Origin: Taudactylus pleione
Taxonomy: Eukaryota > Chordata > Amphibia > Anura > Myobatrachidae
NCBI GenBank assembly: GCA_031769625.1
Contig: JAUIMM010000890.1
Coordinates: 898,001 to 962,000 of the forward strand
Length of the DNA stretch: 64,000 bases
Direction of reading: 5' to 3'
Below, piece after piece: positions 38,641 to 51,770 of this stretch. Positions within the stretch are counted from its first letter, which is position 1, and every line of letters starts with the position of its first letter. Position numbers and translations under genes: made by a program. The notes under the pieces are model-generated. The model saw only the letters and a list, made by a program, of their open reading frames with translations. It ran no database searches and was not told the origin of the DNA.

Positions 38641-40080
38641 AGTGGGCATCCCCATGCTGGGCTGTGATTACACTGTACGGATATGAGGAGGCAGCAGTGG
38701 GCGTCCCTATGCTGGGCTGTGATTACACTGTGTGGATATGAGGAGGCAGCAGTGGGCGTCCCTATGCTGGGCTGTGATTACACTGTACAGATATGAGGAG
38801 GCAGCAGTGGGTGTCCCTATGCTGGGCTGTGCTTACACTGTACAGATATGAGGAGGCAGCAGTGGCGTCCCTATGCTGGGCTGTGATTACACTGTACAGA
38901 TATGAGGAGGCAGCAGTGGGCGTCCCTATGCTGGGCTGTGATTACAGTGTACAGATATGAGGAGGCAGCAGTGGGCGTCCCTATGCTGGGCTGTGATTAC
39001 ACTGTGTGGATATGAGGAGGCAGCAGTGGGCGTCCCTATGCTGGGCTGTGCTTACACTGTACGGATATGAGGAGGCAGCAGTGGGCGTCCCTATGCTGGG
39101 CTGTGCTTACACTGTACAGATATGAGAAGGCAGCAGTGGGCGTCCAAATACTGGGCTGTGCTTACACTGTGTGGATATGAGAAGGCAGCAGTGGGTGTCC
39201 CTATGCTGGGCTGTGCTTACACTGTACAGATATGAGGAGGCAGCAGTGGGCGTCCCTATGCTGGGCTGTGCTTACACTGTACTGATATGAGAAGGCAGCA
39301 GTGGGCGTCCCTATGCTGGGCTGTGCTTACACTGTACAGATATGAGGAGGCAGCAGTGGTGTCCCTATGCTGGGCTGTGATTACACTGTATGGATATGAG
39401 AAGGCAGCAGTGGGTGTCCCTATGCTGGGCTGTGATTACACTGTACAGATATGAGGAGGCAGCAGTGAGCGTCCCTATGCTGGGCTGTGCTTACACTGTA
39501 CGGATATGAGGAGGCAGCAGTGGGCGTCCCTATGCTGGGCTGTGCTTACACTGTACAGATATGAGAAGGCAGCAGTGGGTGTCCCTATGCTGCGCTGTGC
39601 TTACACTGTACGCATATGAGGAGGCAGCAGTGGGTGTCCCTATGCTGGGCTGTGCTTACACTGCACAGATATGAGGAGGCAGCAGTGGGCGTCCCTATGC
39701 TGGGCTGTGATTACACTGTACAGATATGAGGAGGCAGCAGTGGGCGTCCCTATGTTGGGCTGTGATTACACTGTACAGATATGAGGAGGCAGCAGTGGGT
39801 GTCCCTATGCTGGGCTGTACTTACACTGTACGGATATGAGAAGGAAGCAGTGGGTGTCCCTATGCTGGGTTGTGATTACACTGTACAGATATGAGAAGGC
39901 AGCAGTGGTTGTCCCTATGCTGGGCTGTGATTACACTGTACAGATATGAGAAGGCAGCAGTGGGCGTCCCTATGCTGGGCTGTGATTACACTGTACGGAT
40001 ATGAGAAGGCAGCAGTGGGCGTCCCTATGCTGGGCTGTGATTACACTGTACGGATATGAGAAGGCAGCAGTGGGCGTCCC

Positions 40081-42990
40081 TATGCTGGGCTGTGCTTACA
40101 CTATACGGATATGAGATGGCAGCAGTGGGTGTCCCTATGCTGGGCTGTGCTTACACTGTACAGATATGAGGAGGCAGCAGTGGGTGTCCCTATGCTGGGC
40201 TGTGCTTACACTGTACAGATATGAGGAGGCAGCAGTGGGTGTCCCTATGCTGGGCTGTACTTACACTGTACAGATATGAGAAGGCAGCAGTGGGAGTCCC
40301 TATGCTGGGCTGTGCTTACACTGTATGTATAAGAAAAGGCAGCAGTGGATGTCCCTATGCTGGGCTGTGCTTACACTGTACGGATATGAGAAGGCAGCAG
40401 TGGGCGTCCCTATGCTGGGCTGTGATTACACTGTATAGATATGAGAAGACAGGAAAGGGCGTCCCTATGCTGGGCTGTGCTTACACTGTATGGATATGAG
40501 AAGGCAGCAGTAGGTGTCCCTATGCTGGGCTGTGATTACACTGTACGTATATGAGGAGGCAGCAGTGGGCGTCCCTATGCTGGGCGGTGATTACACTGTA
40601 CAGATATGAGGAGGCAGCAGTGGCGTCCCTATGCTGGGCTGTGATTACACTGTATGGATATGAGGAGGCAGCAGTTGGCGTCCCTATGCTATGCTGTGAT
40701 TACACTGTACGGATATGAGGAGGCAGCAGTGGGTGTCCCTATGCTGGGCTGTGCTTACACTGTACAGATATGAGGAGGCAGCAGTGGACGTCCCTATGCT
40801 GGGCTGTACTTACACTGTACGGATATGAGAAGGCAGCAGTGGGCGTCCCTATGCTGGGCTGTGCTTACACTGTATGTATATGAGAAGGCAGCAGTGGGCG
40901 TCCCTATGCTGGGCTGTGCTTACACTGTACAGATATGAGGAGGCAGCAGTGGCGTCCCTATGCTGGGCTGTGATTACACTGTATGGATATGAGGAGGCAG
41001 CAGTGGGCGTCCCTATGCTATGCTGTGATTACACTGTACGGATATGAGGAGGCAGCAGTGGGTGTCCCTATGCTGGGCTGTGCTTACACTGTACAGATAT
41101 GAGGAGGCAGCAGTGGCGTCCCTATGCTGGGCTGTGATTACACTGTACAGATATGAGGAGGCAGCAGTGGGCGTCCCTATGCTGGGCTGTGCTTACACTG
41201 TACGGATATGAGGAGGCAGCAGTGGGTGTCCCTATACTGGGCTGTGCTTACACTGTATGGATATGAGGAGGCAGCAGTCGGTGTCCCTATGCAGGGCTGT
41301 GCTTACACTGTGTGGATATGAGGAGGCAGCAGTGGGCTTCCCTATGCTGGGCTGTGATTACACTGTATGTATATGAGGAGGCAGCAGTGGGCATCCCCAT
41401 GCTGGGCTGTGATTACACTGTACGGATATGAGGAGGCAGCAGTGGGCGTCCCTATGCTGGGCTGTGATTACACTGTGTGGATATGAGGAGGCAGCAGTGG
41501 GCGTCCCTATGCTGGGCTGTGATTACACTGTACAGATATGAGGAGGCAGCAGTGGGTGTCCCTATGCTGGGCTGTGCTTACACTGTACAGATATGAGGAG
41601 GCAGCAGTGGCGTCCCTATGCTGGGCTGTGATTACACTGTACAGATATGAGGAGGCAGCAGTGGGCGTCCCTATGCTGGGCTGTGATTACACTGTACAGA
41701 TATGAGGAGGCAGCAGTGGGCGTCCCTATGCTGGGCTGTGATTACACTGTGTGGATATGAGGAGGCAGCAGTGGGCGTCCCTATGCTGGGCTGTGATTAC
41801 ACTGTGTGGATATGAGGAGGCAGCAGTGGGCGTCCCTATGCTGGGCTGTGCTTACACTGTACGGATATGAGGAGGCAGCAGTGGGTGTCCAAATACTGGG
41901 CTGTGCTTACACTGTATGGATATGAGGAGGCAGCAGTGGGTGTCCCTATGCTGGGCTGTGCTTACACTGTACAGATATGAGGAGGCAGCAGTGGCGTCCC
42001 TATGCTGGGCTGTGATTACACTGTACAGATATGAGGAGGCAGCAGTGGGCGTCCCTATGCTGGGCTGTGATTACACTGTACAGATATGAGGAGGCAGCAG
42101 TGGGCGTCCCTATGCTGGGCTGTGATTACACTGTGTGGATATGAGGAGGCAGCAGTGGGCGTCCCTATGCTGGGCTGTGCTTACACTGTACGGATATGAG
42201 GAGGCAGCAGTGGGTGTCCAAATACTGGGCTGTGCTTACACTGTATGGATATGAGGAGGCAGCAGTCGGTGTCCCTATGCTGTGCTGTGCTTACACTGTG
42301 TGGATATGAGAAGGCAGCAGTGGGGGTCCCTATGCTGGGCTGTGATTACACTGTACAGATATGAGGAGGCAGCAGTGGGCGTCCCTATGCTGGGCTGTGC
42401 TTACACTGTACAGATATGAGAAGGCAGCAGTGGGCGTCCCTATGCTGGGCTGTGATTACACTGTACGGATATGAGAAGGCAGCAGTGGGTGTCCCTATGC
42501 TGCGCTGTGATTACACTGTACGGATATGAGGAGGCAGCAGTGAGCGTCCCTATGCTGGGCTGTGCTTACACTATACGGATATGAGATGGCAGCAGTGGGT
42601 GTCAATATGCTGCGCTGTGATTACACTGTACGGATATGAGGAGGCAGCAGTGAGCGTCCCTATGCTGGGCTGTGCTTACACTGTACAGATATGAGGAGGC
42701 AGCAGTGGGTGTCCCTATGCTGGGCTGTACTTACACTGTACAGATATGAGGAGGCAGCAGTGGGTGTCCCTATGCTGGGCTGTGATTACACTGTACGGAT
42801 ATGAGGAGGCAGCAGTGAGCGTCCCTATGCTGGGCTGTGCTTACACTGTACAGATATGAGGAGGCAGCAGTGGGTGTCCCTATGCTGGGCTGTACTTACA
42901 CTGTACAGATATGAGGAGGCAGCAGTGAGCGTCCCTATGCTGGGCTGTACTTACACTGTACGGATATGAGAAGGCAGCAGTGGGTGTCCC
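40081..42990 (+). repeat. HOR-F region with paired anchor monomers
   Basis: Contains CTATGCTATGC anchors at 40684 and 41013, 329 bp apart. The same 329-bp pair is found at 29805/30134, 37884/38213, 43319/43648 and 44470/44799. It also holds GTCCAAATACTGGG monomers (about 41887 and 42216), which recur at 31.12, 39.14, 45.29 and 45.73 kb, and a GTCAATATGCTGCGC monomer at about 42602. Confidence 0.75.
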
Positions 42991-44140
42991 TATGCTGGGC
43001 TGTGCTTACACTGTACGGATATGAGAAGGCAGCAGTGGGCGTCCCTATGCTGGGCTGTGATTACACTGTATAGATATGAGAAGACAGGAAAGGGCGTCCC
43101 TATGCTGGGCTGTGCTTACACTGTATGGATATGAGAAGGCAGCAGTAGGTGTCCCTATGCTGGGCTGTGATTACACTGTACGTATATGAGGAGGCAGCAG
43201 TGGGCGTCCCTATGCTGGGCGGTGATTACACTGTACAGATATGAGGAGGCAGCAGTGGCGTCCCTATGCTGGGCTGTGATTACACTGTATGGATATGAGG
43301 AGGCAGCAGTGGGCGTCCCTATGCTATGCTGTGATTACACTGTACGGATATGAGGAGGCAGCAGTGGGTGTCCCTATGCTGGGCTGTGCTTACACTGTAC
43401 AGATATGAGGAGGCAGCAGTGGACGTCCCTATGCTGGGCTGTACTTACACTGTACGGATATGAGAAGGCAGCAGTGGGCGTCCCTATGCTGGGCTGTGCT
43501 TACACTGTATGTATATGAGAAGGCAGCAGTGGGCGTCCCTATGCTGGGCTGTGCTTACACTGTACAGATATGAGGAGGCAGCAGTGGCGTCCCTATGCTG
43601 GGCTGTGATTACACTGTATGGATATGAGGAGGCAGCAGTGGGCGTCCCTATGCTATGCTGTGATTACACTGTACGGATATGAGGAGGCAGCAGTGGGTGT
43701 CCCTATGCTGGGCTGTGCTTACACTGTACAGATATGAGGAGGCAGCAGTGGCGTCCCTATGCTGGGCTGTGATTACACTGTACAGATATGAGGAGGCAGC
43801 AGTGGGCGTCCCTATGCTGGGCTGTGATTACACTGTACAGATATGAGGAGGCAGCAGTGGGTGTCCCTATGCTGGGCTGTGCTTACACTGTACAGATATG
43901 AGGAGGCAGCAGTGGCGTCCCTATGCTGGGCTGTGATTACACTGTACAGATATGAGGAGGCAGCAGTGGGCGTCCCTATGCTGGGCTGTGATTACACTGT
44001 ACAGATATGAGGAGGCAGCAGTGGGCGTCCCTATGCTGGGCTGTGATTACACTGTGTGGATATGAGGAGGCAGCAGTGGGCGTCCCTATGCTGGGCTGTG
44101 CTTACACTGTACGGATATGAGGAGGCAGCAGTGGGTGTCC
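42991..44140 (+). repeat. 1151-bp tandem unit, copy 1
   Basis: Constant offset of 1151 to the next copy, checked at GTATAGATATGAG/GACAGGAAAGG (43071 and 44222), both anchors (43319/44470 and 43648/44799) and at 43860/45011. The unit is about 21 monomers. Confidence 0.85.
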
Positions 44141-45290
44141 CTATGCTGGGCTGTGCTTACACTGTACGGATATGAGAAGGCAGCAGTGGGCGTCCCTATG
44201 CTGGGCTGTGATTACACTGTATAGATATGAGAAGACAGGAAAGGGCGTCCCTATGCTGGGCTGTGCTTACACTGTATGGATATGAGAAGGCAGCAGTAGG
44301 TGTCCCTATGCTGGGCTGTGATTACACTGTACGTATATGAGGAGGCAGCAGTGGGCGTCCCTATGCTGGGCGGTGATTACACTGTACAGATATGAGGAGG
44401 CAGCAGTGGCGTCCCTATGCTGGGCTGTGATTACACTGTATGGATATGAGGAGGCAGCAGTGGGCGTCTCTATGCTATGCTGTGATTACACTGTACGGAT
44501 ATGAGGAGGCAGCAGTGGGTGTCCCTATGCTGGGCTGTGCTTACACTGTACAGATATGAGGAGGCAGCAGTGGACGTCCCTATGCTGGGCTGTACTTACA
44601 CTGTACGGATATGAGAAGGCAGCAGTGGGCGTCCCTATGCTGGGCTGTGCTTACACTGTATGTATATGAGAAGGCAGCAGTGGGCGTCCCTATGCTGGGC
44701 TGTGCTTACACTGTACAGATATGAGGAGGCAGCAGTGGCGTCCCTATGCTGGGCTGTGATTACACTGTATGGATATGAGGAGGCAGCAGTGGGCGTCCCT
44801 ATGCTATGCTGTGATTACACTGTACGGATATGAGGAGGCAGCAGTGGGTGTCCCTATGCTGGGCTGTGCTTACACTGTACAGATATGAGGAGGCAGCAGT
44901 GGCGTCCCTATGCTGGGCTGTGATTACACTGTACAGATATGAGGAGGCAGCAGTGGGCGTCCCTATGCTGGGCTGTGATTACACTGTACAGATATGAGGA
45001 GGCAGCAGTGGGTGTCCCTATGCTGGGCTGTGCTTACACTGTACAGATATGAGGAGGCAGCAGTGGCGTCCCTATGCTGGGCTGTGATTACACTGTACAG
45101 ATATGAGGAGGCAGCAGTGGGCGTCCCTATGCTGGGCTGTGATTACACTGTACAGATATGAGGAGGCAGCAGTGGGCGTCCCTATGCTGGGCTGTGATTA
45201 CACTGTGTGGATATGAGGAGGCAGCAGTGGGCGTCCCTATGCTGGGCTGTGCTTACACTGTACGGATATGAGGAGGCAGCAGTGGGTGTC
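44141..45290 (+). repeat. 1151-bp tandem unit, copy 2
   Basis: Follows copy 1 directly and ends where GTCCAAATACTGG (about 45287) replaces the continuation seen in copy 1. One private change is seen in the anchor monomer, GCGTCTCTATGC at 44465. The high similarity suggests a recent duplication. Confidence 0.85.
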
Positions 45291-46870
45291 CAAATACTGG
45301 GCTGTGCTTACACTGTATGGATATGAGGAGGCAGCAGTGGGCGTCCCTATGCTGGGCTGTGATTACACTGTGTGGATATGAGGAGGCAGCAGTGGGCGTC
45401 CCTATGCTGGGCTGTGATTACACTGTACAGATATGAGGAGGCAGCAGTGGGTGTCCCTATGCTGGGCTGTGCTTACACTGTACAGATATGAGGAGGCAGC
45501 AGTGGCGTCCCTATGCTGGGCTGTGATTACACTGTACAGATATGAGGAGGCAGCAGTGGGCGTCCCTATGCTGGGCTGTGATTACACTGTACAGATATGA
45601 GGAGGCAGCAGTGGGCGTCCCTATGCTGGGCTGTGATTACACTGTGTGGATATGAGGAGGCAGCAGTGGGCGTCCCTATGCTGGGCTGTGCTTACACTGT
45701 ACGGATATGAGGAGGCAGCAGTGGGTGTCCAAATACTGGGCTGTGCTTACACTGTATGGATATGAGGAGGCAGCAGTCGGTGTCCCTATGCTGTGCTGTG
45801 CTTACACTGTGTGGATATGAGAAGGCAGCAGTGGGGGTCCCTATGCTGGGCTGTGATTACACTGTACAGATATGAGGAGGCAGCAGTGGGCGTCCCTATG
45901 CTGGGCTGTGCTTACACTGTACTGATATGAGAAGGCAGCAGTGGGCGTCCCTATGCTGGGCTGTGCTTACACTGTACAGAAATGAGAAGGCAGCAGTGGG
46001 CGTCCCTATGCTGGGCTGTGCTTACACTGTACAGATATGAGGAGGCAGCAGTGGTGTCCCTATGCTGGGCTGTGATTACACTGTACGGATATGAGAAGGC
46101 AGCAGTGGGTGTCCCTATGCTGGGCTGTGATTACACTGTACGGATATGAGAAGGCAGCAGTGGGTGTCCCTATGCTGCGCTGTGCTTACACTGTACGGAT
46201 ATGAGGAGGCAGCAGTCGGTGTCCCTATGCTGTCCTGTGCTTACACTGTGTGGATATGAGAAGGCAGCAGTGGGTGTCCCTATGCTGGGCTGTGATTACA
46301 CTGTACAGATATGAGGAGGCAGCAGTGGGCGTCCCTATGCTGGGCTGTGCTTACACTGTACGGATATGAGGAGGCAGCAGTGGGCGTCCCTATGCTGGGC
46401 TGTGCTTACACTGTACAGATATGAGAAGGCAGCAGTGGGCGTCCCTATGCTGGGCTGTGCTTACACTGTACAGATATGAGGAGGCAGCAGTGGTGTCCCT
46501 ATGCTGGGCTGTGATTACACTGTACGGATATGAGAAGGCAGCAGTGGGTGTCCCTATGCTGGGCTGTGATTACACTGTACGGATATGAGAAGGCAGCAGT
46601 GGGTGTCCCTATGCTGCGCTGTGCTTACACTGTACGGATATGAGGAGGCAGCAGTGGGCGTCCCTATGCTGGGCTGTGCTTACACTGTACAGATATGAGA
46701 AGGCAGCAGTGGGTGTCCCTATGCTGCGCTGTGCTTACACTGTACAGATATGAGGAGGCAGCAGTGTGCGTCCCTATGCTGGGCTGTGCTTACACTGTAC
46801 AGATATGAGAAGGCAGCAGTGGGTGTCCCTATGCTGGGCTGTACTTACACTGTATGGATATAAGGAGTTA
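45291..46870 (+). repeat. Mixed monomers related to 41.4-42.5 kb
   Basis: The stretch around the GTCCAAATACTGG monomer at 45727 matches that at 42216 (offset about 3511), including CAGTCGGTGTCC and CAGTGGGGGTCC. A short duplication of CAGTGGTGTCCC monomers is seen near 46050 and 46490. A private CAGAAATGAG occurs at about 45977. No gene. Confidence 0.65.
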
Positions 46871-49800
46871 GCAGTGGGCGTCCCTATGCTGAGCTGTGCT
46901 TACACTGTACGGATATGAGGAGGCGACAGTGGCAATCCCTATGGGAGGTGGCAGTGGGAATCCCTATGCTGGGCTGTGCTTACACTGTACAGATATGAGG
47001 AGGCAGCAGTGGGTGTCCCTATGCTGGGCTGTGCTTACACTGTACAGGTATGAGGAGGCAGCAGTGGGCGTCCCTATGCTGGGCTGTGCTTACACTGTAT
47101 GGATATGAGAAGGCAGCAGAAAGTGTCCCTATGCTGGGCTGTGATTACACTGTACGTATATGAGGAGGCAGCAGTGGGCGTCCCTATGCTGGGCTGTGAT
47201 TACACTGTACGGATATGAGAAGACAGGAGAGGGCGTCACTATGCTGGGCTGTGCTTACACTGTCCAGATATGAGGAGGCAGCAGTGGGCGTCCCTATGAT
47301 GGGCTGTGCTTACACTGTACGGATATGAGGAGGCAGCAGTGGATGACACTATGCTGGGCTGTGTTTACACTGTACGGATATGAGGAGGCAGCAGTGGATG
47401 ACCCTATGCTGGGCTGTGTTTACACTGTACGGATATGAGGAGGCAGCAGTGGGCGTCCCTATGCTGGGCTGTGATTACACTGTACGGATATGAGGAGGCA
47501 GCAGTGGGCATCCCTATGCTGGGCTGTGCTTACACTGTACGGATATGAGAAGGCAGCAGTGGGTGTCCCTATGCTGGGCTGTGCTTACACTGTACGTATA
47601 TGAGGTGGCAGCAGAGGGTGTCCCTATGCTGGGCTGTGATTACACTGTACGGATATGAGAAGGCAGCAGTGGGTGTCCCTATGCTGGGTGTGCTTACACT
47701 CTACAGATATGAGGAGGCAGCAGTGGGTGTCCCTATGCTGGGCTGTGATTACACTGTACGTATATGAGGAGGCAGCAGTGGGTGTCCCTATGCTGGGCAT
47801 TGTGCTTATGTTGTACGGATATGAGGAGGGAGCAGTGGGTGTCCCTATGCTGGGCTGTGCTTTCGCTTTATGGATATGAGGAGGGAGCAGTGGGCGTCCC
47901 TATGCTGGGCTGTGCTTATGTTGTACGGATATGAGGAGGGAGCAGTGGGTGTCCCTATGCTGGGCTGTGCTTACGCTTTATGGATATGAGGAGGGAGCAG
48001 TGGGCGTCCCTATGCTGGGCTGTGCTTACACTGTACGGATATGAGGAGGCAGCAGTGGGCATCCCTATGCTGGGCTGTGATTACACTTTATGGATATGAG
48101 AAGGCAGCAGTGGGTGTCCCTATGCTGGGCTGTGATTACACTGTACGGATATGAGAAGGCAGCAGTAGGTGTCCCTATGCTGGGCTGTGCTTACACTGTA
48201 CGTATATGAGGAGGCAGCAGTGGGCGTCCCTATGCTGGGCTGTGATTACACTGTACGGATATGAGAAGACAGGAGAGGGCGTCCCTATGCTGGGCTGTGC
48301 TTACACTGTACAGATATGAGGAGGCAGCAGTGGGCGTCCCTATGATGGGCAGTGCTTACACTGTACGGATATGAGGAGGCAGCAGTGGATGACACTATGC
48401 TGGGCTGTGTTTACACTGTACGGATATGAGAAGGCAGCAGTGGGCGTCCCTATGCTGGGCTGTGATTACACTGTACTGATATGAGGAGGCAGCAGTGGGC
48501 ATCCCTATGCTGGGCTGTGCTTACACTGTACGGATATGAGAAGGCAGCAGTGGGTGTCCCTATGCTGGGCTGTGCTTACACTGTACGTATATGAGGTGGC
48601 AGCAGAGGGTGTCCCTATGCTGGGCTGTGATTACACTGTACGGATATGAGAAGGCAGCAGTGGGTGTCCCTATGCTGGGTGTGCTTACAGTCTACAGATA
48701 TGAGGAGGCAGCAGTGGGTGTTCCTATGATGGGCTGTGCTTACACTGTACAGATATGAGGAGGCAGCAGTGGGCGTTCCTATGATGGGCTGTGTTTACAC
48801 TGTTCGGATATGAGGAGGCAGCAGTGGATGACCCTATGCTGGGCTGTGTTTACACTGTACGGATATGAGAAGGCAGCAGTGGGCGTCCCTATGCTGGGCT
48901 GTGATTACACTGTACGGATATCAGGAGGCAGCAGTGGGCATCCCTATGCTGGGCTGTGCTTACACTGTACGGATATGAGAAGGCAGCAGTGGGTGTCCCT
49001 ATGCTGGGCTGTGCTTACACTGTACGTATATGAGGTGGCAGCAGAGGGTGTCCCTATGCTGGGCTGTGATTACACTGTACGGATATGAGAAGGCAGCAGT
49101 GGGTGTCCCTATGCTGGGTGTGCTTACACTCTACAGATATGAGGAGGCAGCAGTGGGTGTCCCTATGCTGGGCTGTGCTTACACTGTACGTATATGAGGA
49201 GGCAGCAGTGGGTGTCCCTATGCTGGGCAGAGTGCTTATGTTGTACGGATATGAGGAGGGAGCAGTGGGTGTCCCTATGCTGGGCTGTGCTTACGCTTTA
49301 TGGATATGAGGAGGGAGCAGTGGGCGTCCCTATGCTGGGCTGTGCTTATGTTGTACGGATATGAGGAGGGAGCAGTGGGTGTCCCTATGCTGGGCTGTGC
49401 TTACGCTTTATGGATATGAGGAGGGAGCAGTGGGCGTCCCTATGCTGGGCTTGCCTTACACTGTACGGATATGAGGAGGCAGCAGTGGGCATCCCTATGC
49501 TGGGCTGTGATTACACTGTATGGATATGAGAAGGCAGCAGTGGGCGTCCCTATGCTGGGCTCTGATTACACTGTACGGATATGAGGAGGCAGCAGTGGGT
49601 GTCCCTATGCTGGGCTGTGCTTACACTGTACAGATATGAGGAGGTAGCAGTGGGCATTCCTATTCTGGGCTGTGCTTACACTGTATGGATCTGAGAAGGC
49701 AGTAGTGGCGTCCCGATGCTGGGCTGTGCTTACACTGGATGGATATCAGGAGGCAGCAGTGGGTGTCAATATGCTGGGCTGTGCTTACACTGTACGGATA

Positions 49801-50220
49801 TGAGAAGGCAGCAGTGGATGTCCCTATGCTGGGCTCTGCTTACACTGTACGTATATGAGGAGGCAGCAGTGGGCGTCCCTATGCTGAGCTGTGTTTACAC
49901 TGTATGTATATGAGGAGGCAGCAGTGGGCGTCCCTATGCTGGGCTGTAATTACACTCTACGTATATGAGGAGGCAGCAGTGGGCGTCCCTATGCTGGGCT
50001 CTGCTTACACTGTACGGATATGAGGAGGCAGCAGTGGGTGTCCCTATGCTGGGCTGTGCTTATGTTGTACGGATATGAGGAGGCAGCAGTGGGTGTCCCT
50101 ATGCAGGGCTGTGCTTATGTTGTACGGATATGAGGAGGCAGCAGTGGGTGTCCCTATGCTGGGCTATGCTTACGCTTTATGGATATGAGGAGGGAGCAGT
50201 GGGCGTCCCTATGTTGGGCT
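46871..50220 (+). repeat. Mosaic of segment L and segment E material
   Basis: Begins with a GGATATAAGGAGTTAGC monomer and the composite monomer at 46922. 47160-48050 follows the 13.9-14.8 kb order (offset 33221 at the GAGGGAGCAG block). 48810-49913 follows 24289-25392 at a constant offset of 24521, and 32416-33519 at 16394. GAGGGAGCAG blocks lie at 47771 and 49201. Confidence 0.75.
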
Positions 50221-51770
50221 GTACTTACACTGTATGGATATGAGGATGCAGCAGTGGCCGTCCCTATGCTGGGCTGTGATTACACTGTACAGATATGAGA
50301 AGGCAGCAGTAGGTGTCCCTATGCTGGGCTGTGCTTACACTGTACAGATATGAGGAGGCAGGAGTGGGTGTCCCTATGCTGGGCTGTGCTTACACTGTAC
50401 AGATATGAGAAGGCAGCAGTGGGCGTCCCTATGCTGGGCTGTACTTACACTGTACGGATATGAGGAGGCAGCAGTGGGTGTCCCTATGTTGGGCTGTGCT
50501 TACACTGTACGTATATGAGGAGGCAGCAGTGGGCGTCCCTATGCTGGGCTGTGATTACACTGTACGGATATGAGAAGGCAGCAGTGGGCGTCCCTATGCT
50601 GGGCTGTGCTTACACTGTACAGATATGAGGAGGCAGCAGTGGGCGTCCCTATGCTGGGCTGTGCTTACACTGTACAGATATGAGGAGGCAGCAGTATGCG
50701 TCCCTATGCTGGGCTGTGCTTACACTGTACAGATATGAGGAGGCAGCAGTAGGTGTCCCTATGCTGGGCTTTGCTTACACTGTACGTATATGAGGAGGCA
50801 GCAGTGGGCGTCCCTATGCTGGGCTGTGATTACACTGTACGGATATGAGATGACAGGAGAGGGCGTCCCTATGCTGGGCTGTGCTTACACTGTATGGATA
50901 TGAGAATGCAGCACTAGGTGTCCCTATGCTGGGCTGTGCTTACACTGTATGGATATGAGAAGGCAGCAGTAGGTGTCCCTATGCTGGGCTGTGCTTACAC
51001 TGTATGGATAGGAGAAGGCAGCAGTAGGTGTCCCTATGCTGGGCTGTGATTACACTGTACGGATATGAGAAGGCAGCAGTAGGTGTCCCTATGTTGGGCT
51101 GTGCTTACACTGTACGTATATGAGGAGGCAGCAGTGGGCGTCCCTATGCTGGGCGGTGATTACACTGTACGGATATGAGAAGACAGGAGAGGGCGTCCCT
51201 ATGCTGGGCTGTGCTTACACTGTACAGATATGAGGAGGCAGCAGTGGGCGTCCCAATGATGGGCTGTGTTTACACTGTACGGATATGAGAAGGCAGCAGT
51301 GGGCGTCCCTATGCTGGGCTGTGATTACACTGTACGGATATGAGGAGGCAGCAGTGGGCATCCCTATGCTGGGCTGTGCTTACACTGAACGGATATGAGA
51401 AGGCAGCAGTGGGTGTCCCTATGCTGGGCTGTGCTTACACTCTACAGATATGAGGAGGCAGCAGTGGGTGTCCCTATGCTGGGCTGTGCTTACACTGTAC
51501 GTATATGAGGAGGCAGCAGTGGGCGTCCCTATGCTGGGCTGTGATTACACTGTACGGATATGAGAAGGCAGCAGTGGGTGTCCCTATGCTGGGCTGTGCT
51601 TACACTGTACGGATATGAGGAGGCAGCAGTGGGCGTCCCTATGCTGGGCTGTGATTACACTCTACAGATATGAGGAGGCAGCAGTGGGTGTCCCTATGCT
51701 GGGCTGTGCTTACACTGTACGTATATGAGGAGGCAGCAGTGGGCGTCCCTATGCTGTGCTGTGATTACAC
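50221..51770 (+). repeat. Segment G, copy 1
   Basis: Matches 55930-57430 at an offset of about 5713 at CAGTGGCCG and about 5658 after the loss of one monomer. Shared rare variants: GGGCTTTGCTTAC, CAGCACTAGGTG, GGGCGGTGATTAC, CCCAATGATGGG and CACTGAACGG (51385). The start also matches 33.7-34.5 kb. Confidence 0.8.

Larger units (their letters stand above)
32402..40080 (+). repeat. 8-kb segment E, copy 2
   Basis: Second copy of 24275-32150 in direct orientation. It has the GAGGGAGCAG blocks at 32807 and 35996. Compared with copy 1 it holds a different block at 33600-34540, a gain of 56 bp near 36840 (one monomer plus an extra C in GTCCCCTATG), and a further loss of 110 bp by 39.8 kb. The CTGTAGAGATATG variant at 37359 makes a stop absent from copy 1. 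Confidence 0.85.
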
